Part shown: positions 11,293 through 21,877 of the stretch, in pieces | Layout of the letters: the number at the start of each line of letters is the position of its first letter | Numbering within the stretch: position 1 is the first letter of the stretch | DNA from: Triops longicaudatus | Taxonomy: Eukaryota; Arthropoda; Branchiopoda; Notostraca; Triopsidae | DNA length: 64,000 bases | Direction: 5' to 3' | Assembly (NCBI GenBank): GCA_022885665.1 | Contig: JAGQDJ010000128.1 | Location: 176,223 to 240,222 of the forward strand | Position numbers and translations under genes: made by a program | The notes under the pieces: model-generated | Told to the model about the DNA's origin: nothing | Database searches by the model: none | Seen by the model: only the letters and a program-made list of their open reading frames with translations

Positions 11293-11745
11293 TTAGTGTC
11301 CGTAATTGGCTTTCGGTTCGAGTGGAACGTTGCCAGGAGGCGCTACAAAGTAATCGTCTTCGGTAATACTGGCGTTGCTGAGTACCGAGTCGGTGTTACC
11401 GCCCTCGGTAACGATATCTTCGCGCAGAGCGAGGTCGTAGTCTTCTAAGACGGAAACCAAGGGTTCAACGCCGGTTGTGTCCACGGAGCGAATTTGGTCT
11501 GCGAAACAAATGGCTTCTTCTAAACGTGCTATGCCTTGTATATTAGCAAAATCGACCAATGATAAGCGTTCTAAATGCTGGATGGAGGCTTTATCAATGA
11601 TTTTCCCGAGCCCAGTAGGAAGATTACGTTCAGTTTCCTTCAATTCTGCGTTTTGGGGTAAATTACTACAGCTTGAATAATTAAGACGAAGCACTTGATG
11701 TAACTTTCTGGCAAGTAAAGGTCTGGAGAGATTAATTATATTCAT
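11293..11745 (-). CDS. GATC: Glutamyl-tRNA(Gln) amidotransferase subunit C, mitochondrial
   Basis: GATC is the small subunit of the GatCAB complex, which converts Glu-tRNA(Gln) to Gln-tRNA(Gln) in mitochondria. It is a single exon of 150 residues. The first 40 residues are basic and Ser/Leu-rich (MNIINLSRPLLARKLHQVLR), as expected of a mitochondrial targeting peptide. The core HLERLSLVDFANIQGIARLE, then TTGVEPLVSVLEDYDLALRE and the C-terminal VAPPGNVPLEP motif are characteristic of GatC proteins. The TAA stop (11293-11295) is followed by 21 nt and then the POLG2 ATG on the same strand, with no room for a separate promoter. Identity is firm. Confidence 0.95.
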   Translation of the reverse strand: MNIINLSRPLLARKLHQVLRLNYSSCSNLPQNAELKETERNLPTGLGKIIDKASIQHLERLSLVDFANIQGIARLEEAICFADQIRSVDTTGVEPLVSVLEDYDLALREDIVTEGGNTDSVLSNASITEDDYFVAPPGNVPLEPKANYGH

Positions 11746-12732
11746 AACTGTTTAAAATCGTGCTTGAAACTGTATGTAAACACGAACACGTTGATCTCTT
11801 TCAAAGAAATATTGTTGTTTGGACTGCACACGCCATCTAGGTTGAAGGAGAATGAATGCACTGAATATCGCAGACGGTTGATTATCGAGTTTTCAAATCG
11901 ATAGCTAAGGTTGAATCATATCAGCTTCCTTAAGGCGCGAAACTTAAATTTAAAGGAGACATTTGAGCACATTTTAACAGGATTAGTGGATAATAGTTAT
12001 AGCTTTCCATTCCGGCTAATCAATGCATTTTTTAATACACGGCTTTACCATTTCTTTCCAAATCGTGTTTGATATTCAAGGAGTTTGATACGGAACGTGC
12101 ACTATCCGCAAAGAAATAACCAAAAATAATCAAAACGATTTTAATCTGACACAAGTTGTCTTTCTATTCCAATTTCAGCCTTTTTCAATGAATTTAAGCT
12201 GGTATTTGTTTTCTTTCCTTTTTACCGAACATGAACGGGTTCGACTAGCACACACTCAGAACCCTCGAGAATACAAATGGCCGTCTTTTCGACTAACAAA
12301 CTAGATATTTCAGGGAACTAACGGTTTCTTAGGACAATTTTTGTTTCCACAGGCACACACACTCGCAATTTTTTCACGCCTTCAAAATTCATTACAAACT
12401 CTTCCAAGAACAAACTATCTCCACTACATGGTTATTATTCTCGCCACACCCATTTCGTTAGGAATCATAAACCCCTCCTTCATCTCATATTTCGCCTCAC
12501 TCCAAAATTTGCACTGCAAGGACAAACAATAAAAAAAATCGGGAACAAAAATACCCTCCCCATCCATCCCCATAATTTACAACGAATTGTTCCTCCTTTA
12601 AGTAAATTATTGTTTCGGTGGGAGTATTGGTCATCACCATCTTCTATGTACTAACATTTTCCTAAAACTCGCTCTCTGTTGTCGGAACTGGGTTTGGAAA
12701 ACCGGAAATTAGAAAAAATGCGACAGGCAGGT
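11746..12732. other. GATC/POLG2 promoter and ENT downstream region
   Basis: This holds the promoter of the GATC-POLG2 unit (next to 11746) and the 3' UTR of the nucleoside transporter (towards 12732). A C-rich and A-rich stretch at 12340-12600 has no coding signature. No gene is seen. Confidence 0.5.
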
Positions 12733-15700
12733 TTAGAAGCTGATATTCTGCACCAACCACGGCATTGCCATGGAAAAGGTAATTCCCGAGAAAATCCCCG
12801 TAATTAGAGACGCAGCACCAAACATACCCGCCGTGGCAGCGTACTCGGGATCCACCGTCCTAAAAATAAAATAAAAAAACATGTTAGACAATTTTAAGAA
12901 TATTCACTTCCTTAAATATACCAAAAAGAATCGTCAAAAAGTAACTATGGTTCGTTTAAAATAGTCAGATTAAAAATAAATAAATTGAAAATAAGAAAGA
13001 ATAAATACGAAGAAAACCAAAAAATAATGGAATAAAAAAAATAATTATTTAACAAAATTCATTCATGAGTTAAATTCATGAGTCAATTCATGAGTTAAAT
13101 TACCCGGGACAATACATCATCGCTAAAGAACTGTAATAACCACTGGAAAGTCCCAGGAAAATGGCCATGATCCAGTAGGCCCAGTCGTTGTGGATGAGTA
13201 CCGGCAGGGCGCGTGCCACATCAGGGGGTTGGTAGTTGCACAGTATGAAGTAGGGAATAATCAGGATGCGAAGCATCACCGGTATCCATAACCAGCGTGG
13301 TCCTGGCTACAAAAAAGAGAAAAAAATTTAAAAAAATAAATAAAAAATAAAAGAAAAAATATTAAAAAAATAATATAAACACGACGTAACTGAAACCTAA
13401 CAATAAGAAAAGACACTAGAACCTGTTGATAAAACAAGTAAACATTGACGGTATCTAAATCTTTGAAACGCTAATTTCCTGATCCAAAAGCTTACTAGAA
13501 CACAAACAATGAAACATTTATCTATAGAAATAGTAAACAATTAACTACCTCCACAACAATGAAGTATACGACGAAATCCTGAAAGAGAATTCAACTGAAT
13601 ACAATAACAATGTATTCAACTAAATTATGTAACTAGAACTCTAATGCTAAAGTAAATATACTGTGTTAAGTTTACCAATGAACTAGTAACAATGTAACTC
13701 ACTGTAACGCATAGATAACGCAACGGAAGTAAATAGATTTAAAGGGACAAGAAGAAAATATTTGGTCGCAATAACACAGCCTAATCTCTCTTTATCTGAT
13801 CTCCTAGGTTAAGCCTACATAACTCACCCAAGTGAAGATTCCAGACAAGGTATTTCCCAACATGGCACACAAATTGAAGGTTAAGAAGCACGTGACAGCA
13901 ATAAAGTAACGTTCAGGAATGAAGAAATGCTTGTCTACCATGGCAATATCTATTGAAAGAAAAATACATACATTTTAATAAAAGTCAAGTCGTCCTTAGT
14001 TATAACGAAAGAAATATTCCAACTAGTTAATCTTTTTTCTCTTTTTATTATTCATTACCTCTTTTTAATTTGACTTTTTTTTGCTTGTCTATATAATTAT
14101 ATTCTTTTTATGAAGCTTACTGGCATGAACGGCCGGGAAAACAGCCAAACTCACGAAGAAGACCATAAAAACGTTGAAACATTGAGGAAAACACTTCTTG
14201 AACACGAACCAGTACGGCACACTGGGCGTGGCTTTGTGTTGTGAGAGTGCCAAAGCGCGTTTTTCTTCCTCTTGCCGCGCAATTCTCGCTTCATTATAAC
14301 GGTAAAAGCGCTGCAATCATAATAAAATATTAATCGACCAATCAGAAATTTAGTCAAGTCACTACACACTTAAGCTAACAAACGCAAAAAAAAAAAAAAA
14401 AAAGTAAAAAAAAAATTGTGGTAATAATAAATCAAAACGAATACTAATGAAAAAAGGTAAATAAAATAGACTAAAATTAATTAGTACTTTAAAAATTAAC
14501 ATAATTAAGAGCCTATTAATAAAGAAAATAAAACAAAACGTGCGAAGTGTTATAATAAACAAAAACGTGAACAAAAACTTAAATATAACTTTTTTTTCGG
14601 TGATTTTAATTTTTACAAAATACTTACGTTAAGTGGCAGGGCGAAGAAAGTGTCGAAACAGGCCAAGAGTACAAAAAGGGCAGTGATAAAGTAGTAAATG
14701 GCTGCTGTACGGGCATTCGGAGCTACCGCAATGGACATAATGTTGATAATGGCAGTGAAAGTTCCACTGATATTCTAATAATGGCCAATAAAAGTCCCAA
14801 GTTAGTCGAAATAAGCTTTATAGCGAATTCATATATCGTTTACTGATCCCAAGACGACAGCGCCTGTGTACTTGAAGGGCAATTTGGCTGCCATGCCATA
14901 AACCGTGTTTTGATAAATGCCACCAGCCACTGGAAAAGCGAGAAAAGGCAAACAATTAGTCGAACGTCGCCAGACAAGACAAAATTAGCTTTCTCAAAGT
15001 CTTTATCAAGCTTTTTGGATTTTTTTTCAGCTGCCTTGATTGGTACTAAAACTTTAGAACTACGTAATATCCTTAGCTTAACAGTCTGAGGTAATTCTGT
15101 TGATACTCAAAGAACGTTTATAACTAAAACTAAAATAAAAATAGTGAAATTATAAGATAAATTTCCTAAAAATTGGAATTAGAATTTAATCACCTTTCAA
15201 TTAATCTAAAATTCAAACATCATTATTTGCTTAAAGAAATCAACTTCCATTAATAGCAAACTTCTTACGTCAGGAAAATAGAAAAATGTTTTAAAAATAA
15301 GAAGTTCAATTTACTTTCTAATAATTCAAAACAATTTCAAGTATTTTTTAAAATTAATTTTGTTTCATTCTTAAGTAATAGATAAGAATAGGAATTTTAA
15401 AAACAGAAATGAGCCCAAAAAGGCGAGAATAATTCTCAAAAATCGAAAATAAAAATTTTGCCTCGAAATTTTGATTAAATAAATGAAGATTATTTACTGT
15501 TAAGAACTACAACAGAAGCCATCGTCATCCAGAAGAAAACTCCGGGCCATTCCGCCGAATCCAACATGGCCAAAACCACCGTGGCAATAAAAATGCACAC
15601 TTCGATCAAAATACTGCCAATGATACGCGTCGTTAAGTTGCCCCTGCGTACAAAAAAAACCAACAGAAATTTACGTAATTCACTATCAATAAATGGGTCT

Positions 15701-18550
15701 TAACCCCCCCCCCCCAAAAAAAAAAAAATAATATAAAAATAAATAATATAATAAAAATTAAATAAATAATAGTAATAAAATCTGAAATTTTAGAATACAC
15801 TACAATATCAAATACGCTAGTAAAACTAATTGTGAATAATTTAAAATTTAGAATATTATGTACATATCGATGTTTTAAATAAATAGAAAAAGCTCAAGCC
15901 ACGCCATTAGAATAAAAATATTTTTTTTTTAATCTTGTAAGAATACTCGCATCGTTTTTATATATAACAAAGGTATTGTTACCCGATTTGGACAAATATG
16001 TTCATCCAACTGAAGAAGACATTAGGAATTTGAGCTGCGAAGCCTAAATATGCTAAAAAGTTGCTGGCGTACTCCGATTTCACACCAGTATAATCCTCGC
16101 TTAGCTTGTATTTGACGAAATACTGTAACAAAAAGAGACAAAAGAACAATAAGAGCGGCTCATGTTCGTGCCAAGGGTCACTTTTCCTTTCCCACTTACG
16201 TCATTGGCCGTAATGAACATATTCCACGGCATGAGCGTTCCAATTCCGTGCAAAATCAACGTCAAGTATACCAAATTGTACCTGCAAAAATATCCAAAAA
16301 TAAGTTGAACTTTTCTTGATCCATTCACGCAGCATAAAACAATAAAGTTTTTGCAAAAGAAGAATATTTCTCAATTCGTTGAAAAAAAATAATAATTCCA
16401 AGAAAAATCAATTATTTCGGCACACAGGAGCAATTTTTCCTATAAAGTGTCATTTGTCCTTTAACATATGAATTAACACGAATTTAATAAGACCATAATC
16501 CACATAACAACGATTGTAAACTCATTTAAAATTAAATTAAGAAATAAAAGCGAAAATACAGAATATTCCTGGAAAATATCAGACGCTTTTCCCTAAAATT
16601 GCCATTTTTATTTTCGTGCAACATTAAATATGAATCATATAAAAAAAGTCTACGTAACGACAAAAGTGGTCATGTACACTCATTAATAAAGAAAACCGAA
16701 AGTTAATAATTCGAAATTAAACAGCCAAAGTAGCAAAAACCGCCGAAACTTTCGCAAAAGTAAAAAATAATAAAAAATAAGAATGACAACAAAGCTTTTC
16801 AATTAAAAAAAGAATGACTTTAATTTCTAAAAGTAAACTTTACGTCCAAGAATCTAACGTATGTAATTTAAAATCAATTAATGTACTTCCTGAACAGTTA
16901 TGAAGAAGTTTTCAAACGAGAGATTGACACTTTAAACAAGAAATAATTTCTAAATAACATGTTAACTCATTTTAAGCATTTAAAAACTTGTCCAAAGTCA
17001 CTAAAACTTTATTTAAACTTAATAATATTAATTCTCATATTACTACTACTACTAATAATAATAGTAATAAAAATGATTATATTTCAACCTATTTTAATAA
17101 ATCTACTTTAACTCGAAATTAAACATTTCTCGTAAAATTTCCAACGAAAAATCGAATACTACTTCACACAAGTAGCTTTAAATTAAAAATTTTTACCTAA
17201 AAAGTAAGCTATATTTAAAATTTAATTTACTTTAAACTAACAGAAATTTAACTTCTAAGCTAAACCCTTTTAAACACGAAATAAGAAAACACAAAATTCA
17301 TTTAAAATAACAAAAACTTCCAAATCGTCACATTTTCCCTATCTCCTTCCCTTTTTCTAGTTTATCTTTCACTAATCCCCATCTTTTCCCTTAAATTCCC
17401 ACTGGCCTTTCTCAAAATCTTTTTAAATCCTTTGAAACCGCTCTAGAATCCTCTTAAATCCCTTTAATCCCTTTTAATTAGCATCCACGGTCAAAAAACG
17501 TTTCCAAAAACCTATCAAGGGGCGTGTCTAAGTCTTCTTCCGAGCTCAACAGAGCTTTTTGGGCTCCGTCGCTGCCTTTGACTTCATCTTCGTGCTCTTT
17601 CAAGGGCAACAGGCGTTCGCCAGCTTCCACACACGTCGGCGGCGATCCTCCGGCGGAAGTTGAATGATACGGCGAGCTCGGATGACTCGCCGTCAAATCC
17701 TCGATGGACGCCAAAGGCGCCAGGTACAACCGAACGCGTTTTTCCTTCTCCATTTGCACACCTTAACCCTCTTTGCCCCTCAAACACACCCCAAATCGGG
17801 CTCCACACCCCTCTGTAACCCAGAATCACTCCTGATTCACTTCGAAACTTCAACTTTCTGACTTTTAACCTTCCAAAAAACTTGTTTTGAGTCGAGAATT
17901 CCAACTGACACCAACTAAGAAGCGTTCAACTATGAGTTTGCTCGCTTCGTTGGGGCTCTAACGCCACCAAATGGGGATTATCGATTTTTCACCCCTCACA
18001 AACCCTTTCCTAGAAGGGTGGCGGTGCGCAGACGCTGTGCAGCCCCGGTTCACACGTGGGTAAACGTGAGTGCCAGGTTCAAACGAAAGAAAACATGCTT
18101 TTCAGGCTGAAATGAAGCTTCAGTGGGTTAGCAATGAAAGAAAACGAGTAAGCGAATTACCGGTCTTTCGGCGGGTCCATATCAAGGGCTACTTTGTCCA
18201 AATCGAGGGATAAACGTTTTAAATTGAGTTCTTCGGCCGTCAAGTTACGTTCTTCCCAACTTGGCGTCAGTTTTACCAAGACTGGCTCGTTGGCCGGGGC
18301 CAGGAATGGATTACGCTCTTCGGCAGGATCTGCAAGATGAGATCAAGTGATTAAAACGAGTGAATGAATGGAAATGAGAGTAACAGACGAATAAAAAAGG
18401 AAAAGAAAGATGAGAAGTGTTGGATTAGGTTGGGGGATAAGGTGTACGTTTACTGGGTAAAAAAAAGCTGAGCTACGCACGGAAAGGAAATTTAAGAGGA
18501 AAGATAAGAAAGTTACCATAACTGGTGGATTTCCGAGATCGTTGGTCCAT
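12733..18550 (-). CDS. SLC29: Equilibrative nucleoside transporter (SLC29 family)
   Basis: ENTs are eleven-helix carriers moving nucleosides down their gradient across the plasma membrane. Exons: 18517-18550, 18161-18329, 16200-16281, 15983-16122, 15498-15643, 14844-14929, 14628-14774, 14121-14310, 13828-13949, 13104-13306 and 12733-12859; 1446 nt, 481 residues, every junction in phase with GT-AG ends. Signature: the helix-1 motif LILHGIGTLMPWNMFITAND, then VYGMAAKLPFKYTGAV and LGSNISGTFTAII, a charged cytosolic loop (RYNEARIARQEEEKRA), and the C-terminal AATAGMFGAASLITGIFSG. The N-terminus (MDQRSRKSTSYDPAEERNPF) is hydrophilic and cytosolic. A second first exon at 17512-17753 splices to the same acceptor. 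I cannot assign an ENT1/2/3/4 subtype. Introns are AT-rich, with a C12/A13 tract near 15704-15728. Confidence 0.94.
17512..17753 (-). CDS. SLC29: Alternative first coding exon of the ENT gene
   Basis: This exon lies inside ENT intron 2. It starts at ATG 17753 (MEKEKRVRLYLAPLASIEDL), is GC-rich against AT-rich surroundings, and encodes an acidic, Ser-rich tail ending LSSEEDLDTPLD. The donor AG|GTTTTT at 17512 leaves phase 2, exactly what the exon at 16281 requires, giving ...TPLDR|YNLVYL beside the upstream isoform's ...PPKDR|YNLVYL. The resulting isoform would be 494 residues. Its own promoter would be near 17760-18000. An independent 90-codon gene is less likely given the phase and residue match. 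Confidence 0.7.
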
Positions 18551-19173
18551 TGTTGGAAGGGAGAGTGATATGTATAGCACGCGATTTAAGGATTGCAATT
18601 AGTTAATGGCGCATGGGGACCAAGCTGCGCAATTAAGAACGGGTGGAAGACCAGTTCTATTTTGATTCTTATTCAGACCGCGTGCACACACTACCTACAA
18701 CCGAATTCACACGCCCATGGCCCCCAGCAAGGTCACATGCCTAGGAGTTGCCAAAATGGCCGCATGGAACGCTACTGTACGGATAGATCAATGCTAATGA
18801 ATGGAGCAGGGCATTTCAAATGTAAAGGAATTATTTCGAACATTTTAAGGTTTCAAACGCAATGAATGAAAGGGTGAAGCAAAATGGAGTTATCTAAGAA
18901 AGTTTTTGGAGCGATGTAGAACTTTTATTAAATAAGGATTGAAATTATAACAAATTGAAACACTACAAGTTCAGAATTAATAATACATTGTTTTCACACA
19001 TTTTTCGCTTCCATCAGTATGCACTTAATTCATTAACATTGTGAAATTATTGAAACTGCTATGAAATTAATGTACGCTCACAAACGTTTCTATATTCGAT
19101 GAGTTCCGTACTGCACTTTGTTCCGATTCTCCAGTGTTAATCATTCAGAACTATTAACTAATCTTCAAATTCC
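18551..19173. other. Upstream region of ENT isoform 1
   Basis: This is the promoter and 5' region of the long ENT transcript. Nothing else could be identified; the 90-codon frame at 18593-18865 has no family features. Confidence 0.45.
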
Positions 19174-19392
19174 TTATTGACGGTCAAGATACGTGAAGTT
19201 ATCTATTTCTTCTTCGTTTGCGTACTTAATTAGCATTTCGTACTGTAATTGTTTTTCCACAAGATTTAAACTATGAGAATAGATATTTGGCATATATTTG
19301 TAAAGGTAATTTTGCATATATTTCGCACCATCTGACAAAAACGGCGTTCTTATCAGCAAAATAAAGAAAAATTTTGCTTTGCTCATATTCAT
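19174..19392 (-). CDS. Small ORF with upstream TATA box, unrecognised
   Basis: A 72-residue frame starts MNMSKAKFFFILLIRTPFLS and ends EEEIDNFTYLDRQ. The N-terminal stretch is hydrophobic with a short basic lead, like a signal peptide or membrane anchor; the rest is Tyr/Asn-rich and then acidic. A TATATAAATA box lies at 19464-19473 on the same strand, about 70 nt upstream. It sits between the last NEMO exon and the ENT promoter, so it could also be NEMO 3' UTR. I do not recognise the protein. Real translation is uncertain. Confidence 0.3.
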   Translation of the reverse strand: MNMSKAKFFFILLIRTPFLSDGAKYMQNYLYKYMPNIYSHSLNLVEKQLQYEMLIKYANEEEIDNFTYLDRQ

Positions 19393-19621
19393 AAAACTAT
19401 TTTTTTGTATTTTGCTTTTCCCTTTTCGAGCAAAAAATACATGTTTAAAAGAAAACTCAACCGTATTTATATACCACGCAAGAAAATCTACAGACAAACT
19501 CAAACGATTACAGGAAACATGTAAGAAACTTAATCAGCTTAACGTCCCAGCCGATCTTAAATTGCTTCTTCAATTTTCCCATCGGTCGTGTAAAACCTAG
19601 TTGCGGCTTTTGATAAGCTCT

Positions 19622-20935
19622 TTAGCATGGGAACATGTCTCGCTCCAGACAAGCCTCCACATGATCCTGCAAGGGTTGCAGACCACTAATCATTAAACCA
19701 CACTTGGGACACGCCACGCCATCGCTAACAGTTCTAGCGCTGGGTTCCGCCGTTAAAGCTGTTCTGCATTAAAATCCCACCCCGAAAAACGATTTCATTA
19801 AGCCGCTTTGGTCTCCATTTAAAACTCCGTTTTATCGTAACGTAAAGAAATCGTAAAAATTAAATCCTTACAAAAAATTAATACCGTTCTAAAACGCGCA
19901 CGCGTTCTGCCAAAGCTTCCTTTTCACCCGCTAAGCGTTCTCGCGCTTCTCTTTCTGCTTGGAAATCCGCTTGGAAAAATTCCAACTATTTTCAAACGAA
20001 AATTAAAAAGAAATTTTAGGGCTTTTTTCTTTCAGAAATGTATATAAGACCATCTAAGAATATAACATTTTTAGTGTTATTTCAACTCAATTTGCTCATT
20101 TTCAACTATTTTTATGTTTCATAGATGTTTATTAGTTGCAAATCTGAGTGCAAAATCGGTTGATTTTTGTTTCAAAGGCTTAAAAACGAATTACTTGCGC
20201 TTTCAAGAGCGGAACGAGTTCATTTTCCGCTTCGAGTTCTCTGATTCTTTGTTGTGCTTGGGCTAGTTCTTGGATTTTTGTGTCCAGGAGGTCTTCGGCT
20301 GTTAAAAGCTGAGCTGTGACTTTATCTACCTCGGAATCTTGGGCGTGGACTAGTGTAGGGGGCGTTTCTTCCCTCCTAAGGACTTCGAAACTCTCCAAAC
20401 TCGGATCAGCATGAATCGGAGGACCAACTAAGAACGTATTGTTGGTTTGGGGGTTCAAAGGAAGTCCAGGAAGGGTCATAGGCCCCAATATAGCTTCCGT
20501 GGTGTCGCGGAGGGCGGAATTGAGGGAATATTTGCGACCAGTTTCGACTTTCAGGCTGCAATTTTCGCGACGTAACTGAATAGGAGAAGGAGTTGGCAAG
20601 TTTAAGGATACAAATAAGGATATAGATAAGAGGATATATTGCAAGGAAAGAGATTTTACTTCAACAATAAGCGATTTGGCAGCGTCCAATTTCCTTTGGT
20701 ATTCGCCATGAACTTGCGTAAGGCTGTTTTGCCACTGAAGTAGCGAATCGGAGAGCTGGCGCATGTACAGATTGTTCTGCTGTAAGGTTTCTACGAAATA
20801 ACAGAAAAGAGTTAAGTTTTGTAACCAAAGGAGAGGATGCATACGGGTTAGTTGTTGTTTTTCATTGACGAGAGCTTGCATGCGCTTTTCTATGTCTTCT
20901 AAGCTGTCGAACGTGGTGAAATCGCTTGTAGGCAT
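19622..20935 (-). CDS. IKBKG: NEMO/IKK-gamma-like (Kenny) ubiquitin-binding coiled-coil protein
   Basis: NEMO is the regulatory subunit of the IKK complex, linking ubiquitin chains to NF-kB activation in IMD/Toll-type immunity. Exons 20845-20935, 20660-20790, 20195-20575, 19885-19985, 19622-19763; 846 nt, 281 residues. Coiled coils occupy most of the protein; exon 3 carries a Pro-rich break. Exon 4 encodes the UBAN/CC2-LZ motif (ADFQAEREARERL, cf. NEMO ADFQAERQAREKL) at about residues 207-219. The last exon encodes a C-x2-C-x12-H-x3-C zinc finger (CPKC ... HVEAC) with the spacing seen in NEMO. It is shorter than Kenny or human NEMO. Near the N-terminus, FDSL (residues 9-12) followed by acidic residues resembles an Atg8-interaction motif. 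Optineurin shares UBAN and the finger, so NEMO versus optineurin rests on length and phylum. A 5' UTR intron probably ends just before the ATG. Confidence 0.87.
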
Positions 20936-21877
20936 TTCTGCAGCCTAGAACAGGAAACAAAGACTGAAGTGAAGGGTGTAAATTATAGCCAGAACACTAG
21001 AAAAATGAGAAAAGGTTTGTTTACCATCTAAACTGTGTATTTGAAAAACGTCACTTTTCCACATGAGGCTAGAAGCGATTCGTTGCCAATTCTAGTCTGG
21101 GTTCCGCTCTTATCCTTTGACGGTGGATAGATTTTGGCAAGGGAAGGGAAAAATTATATTCCAGAAATAAGTGTGCTATTTTCCCTCATAAATTCGTCCA
21201 CTAGCCAGCCTTGTGAGGTACTAACATAGTGAAAACGTCTACAATCCCGCAGATTGAAGTATATTAAGGATAATGGCAGGTTATAAATGATGCACTGGAC
21301 ATGAATACATCAATCTTCCCACGCTCTTTGCTCGCGATTTACTCACAACGAGAAAAAAAAAACCACAAATTAAATTAAAAATACAGCTAACAATGGAAAT
21401 TTAGATGGAAATATTATCAAGAGGATAATTCTGGCAATTAATGCGAAGTCATGTTGGAAAACAAAGTTTGTGAAAGACAATACTAGTTACGAAAGCGAAC
21501 GTTTCGTTCAGCTCAAATAGGAAATCCTCACGTTTCACTCTTTGGAAATATAATTTATATTTTAAGCTACAAATTATACTTACTTTTTCATAGACAATAG
21601 ACAATTCACACATAGTCCTTAAAAAACTGTAAAAATGTTTTAACTATCGTCTTTACGAGGGAACGAAAACAAAGCGAAAAGTTTCTTTTTTTTTAGTATA
21701 ACATCTGTACTTTCATTTAGTACATGATTGTACACAGGAAATTCACAGTAAATGGAACAATATGAGCTTTTCGGGGCTTGGCTTCTTTTCCATCTACGGA
21801 ATTTTTCAGGATCCTTTTATGCTTAAAAAAACACATTCTCCCTTGTGCTGCATGTCACCTACACCTACTTGTCTAAT
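20936..21877. other. NEMO upstream region and UCP4 3' flank
   Basis: NEMO 5' UTR and promoter lie next to 20936; the UCP4 3' UTR lies towards 21877. No coding potential or recognisable repeat was found. Confidence 0.45.
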
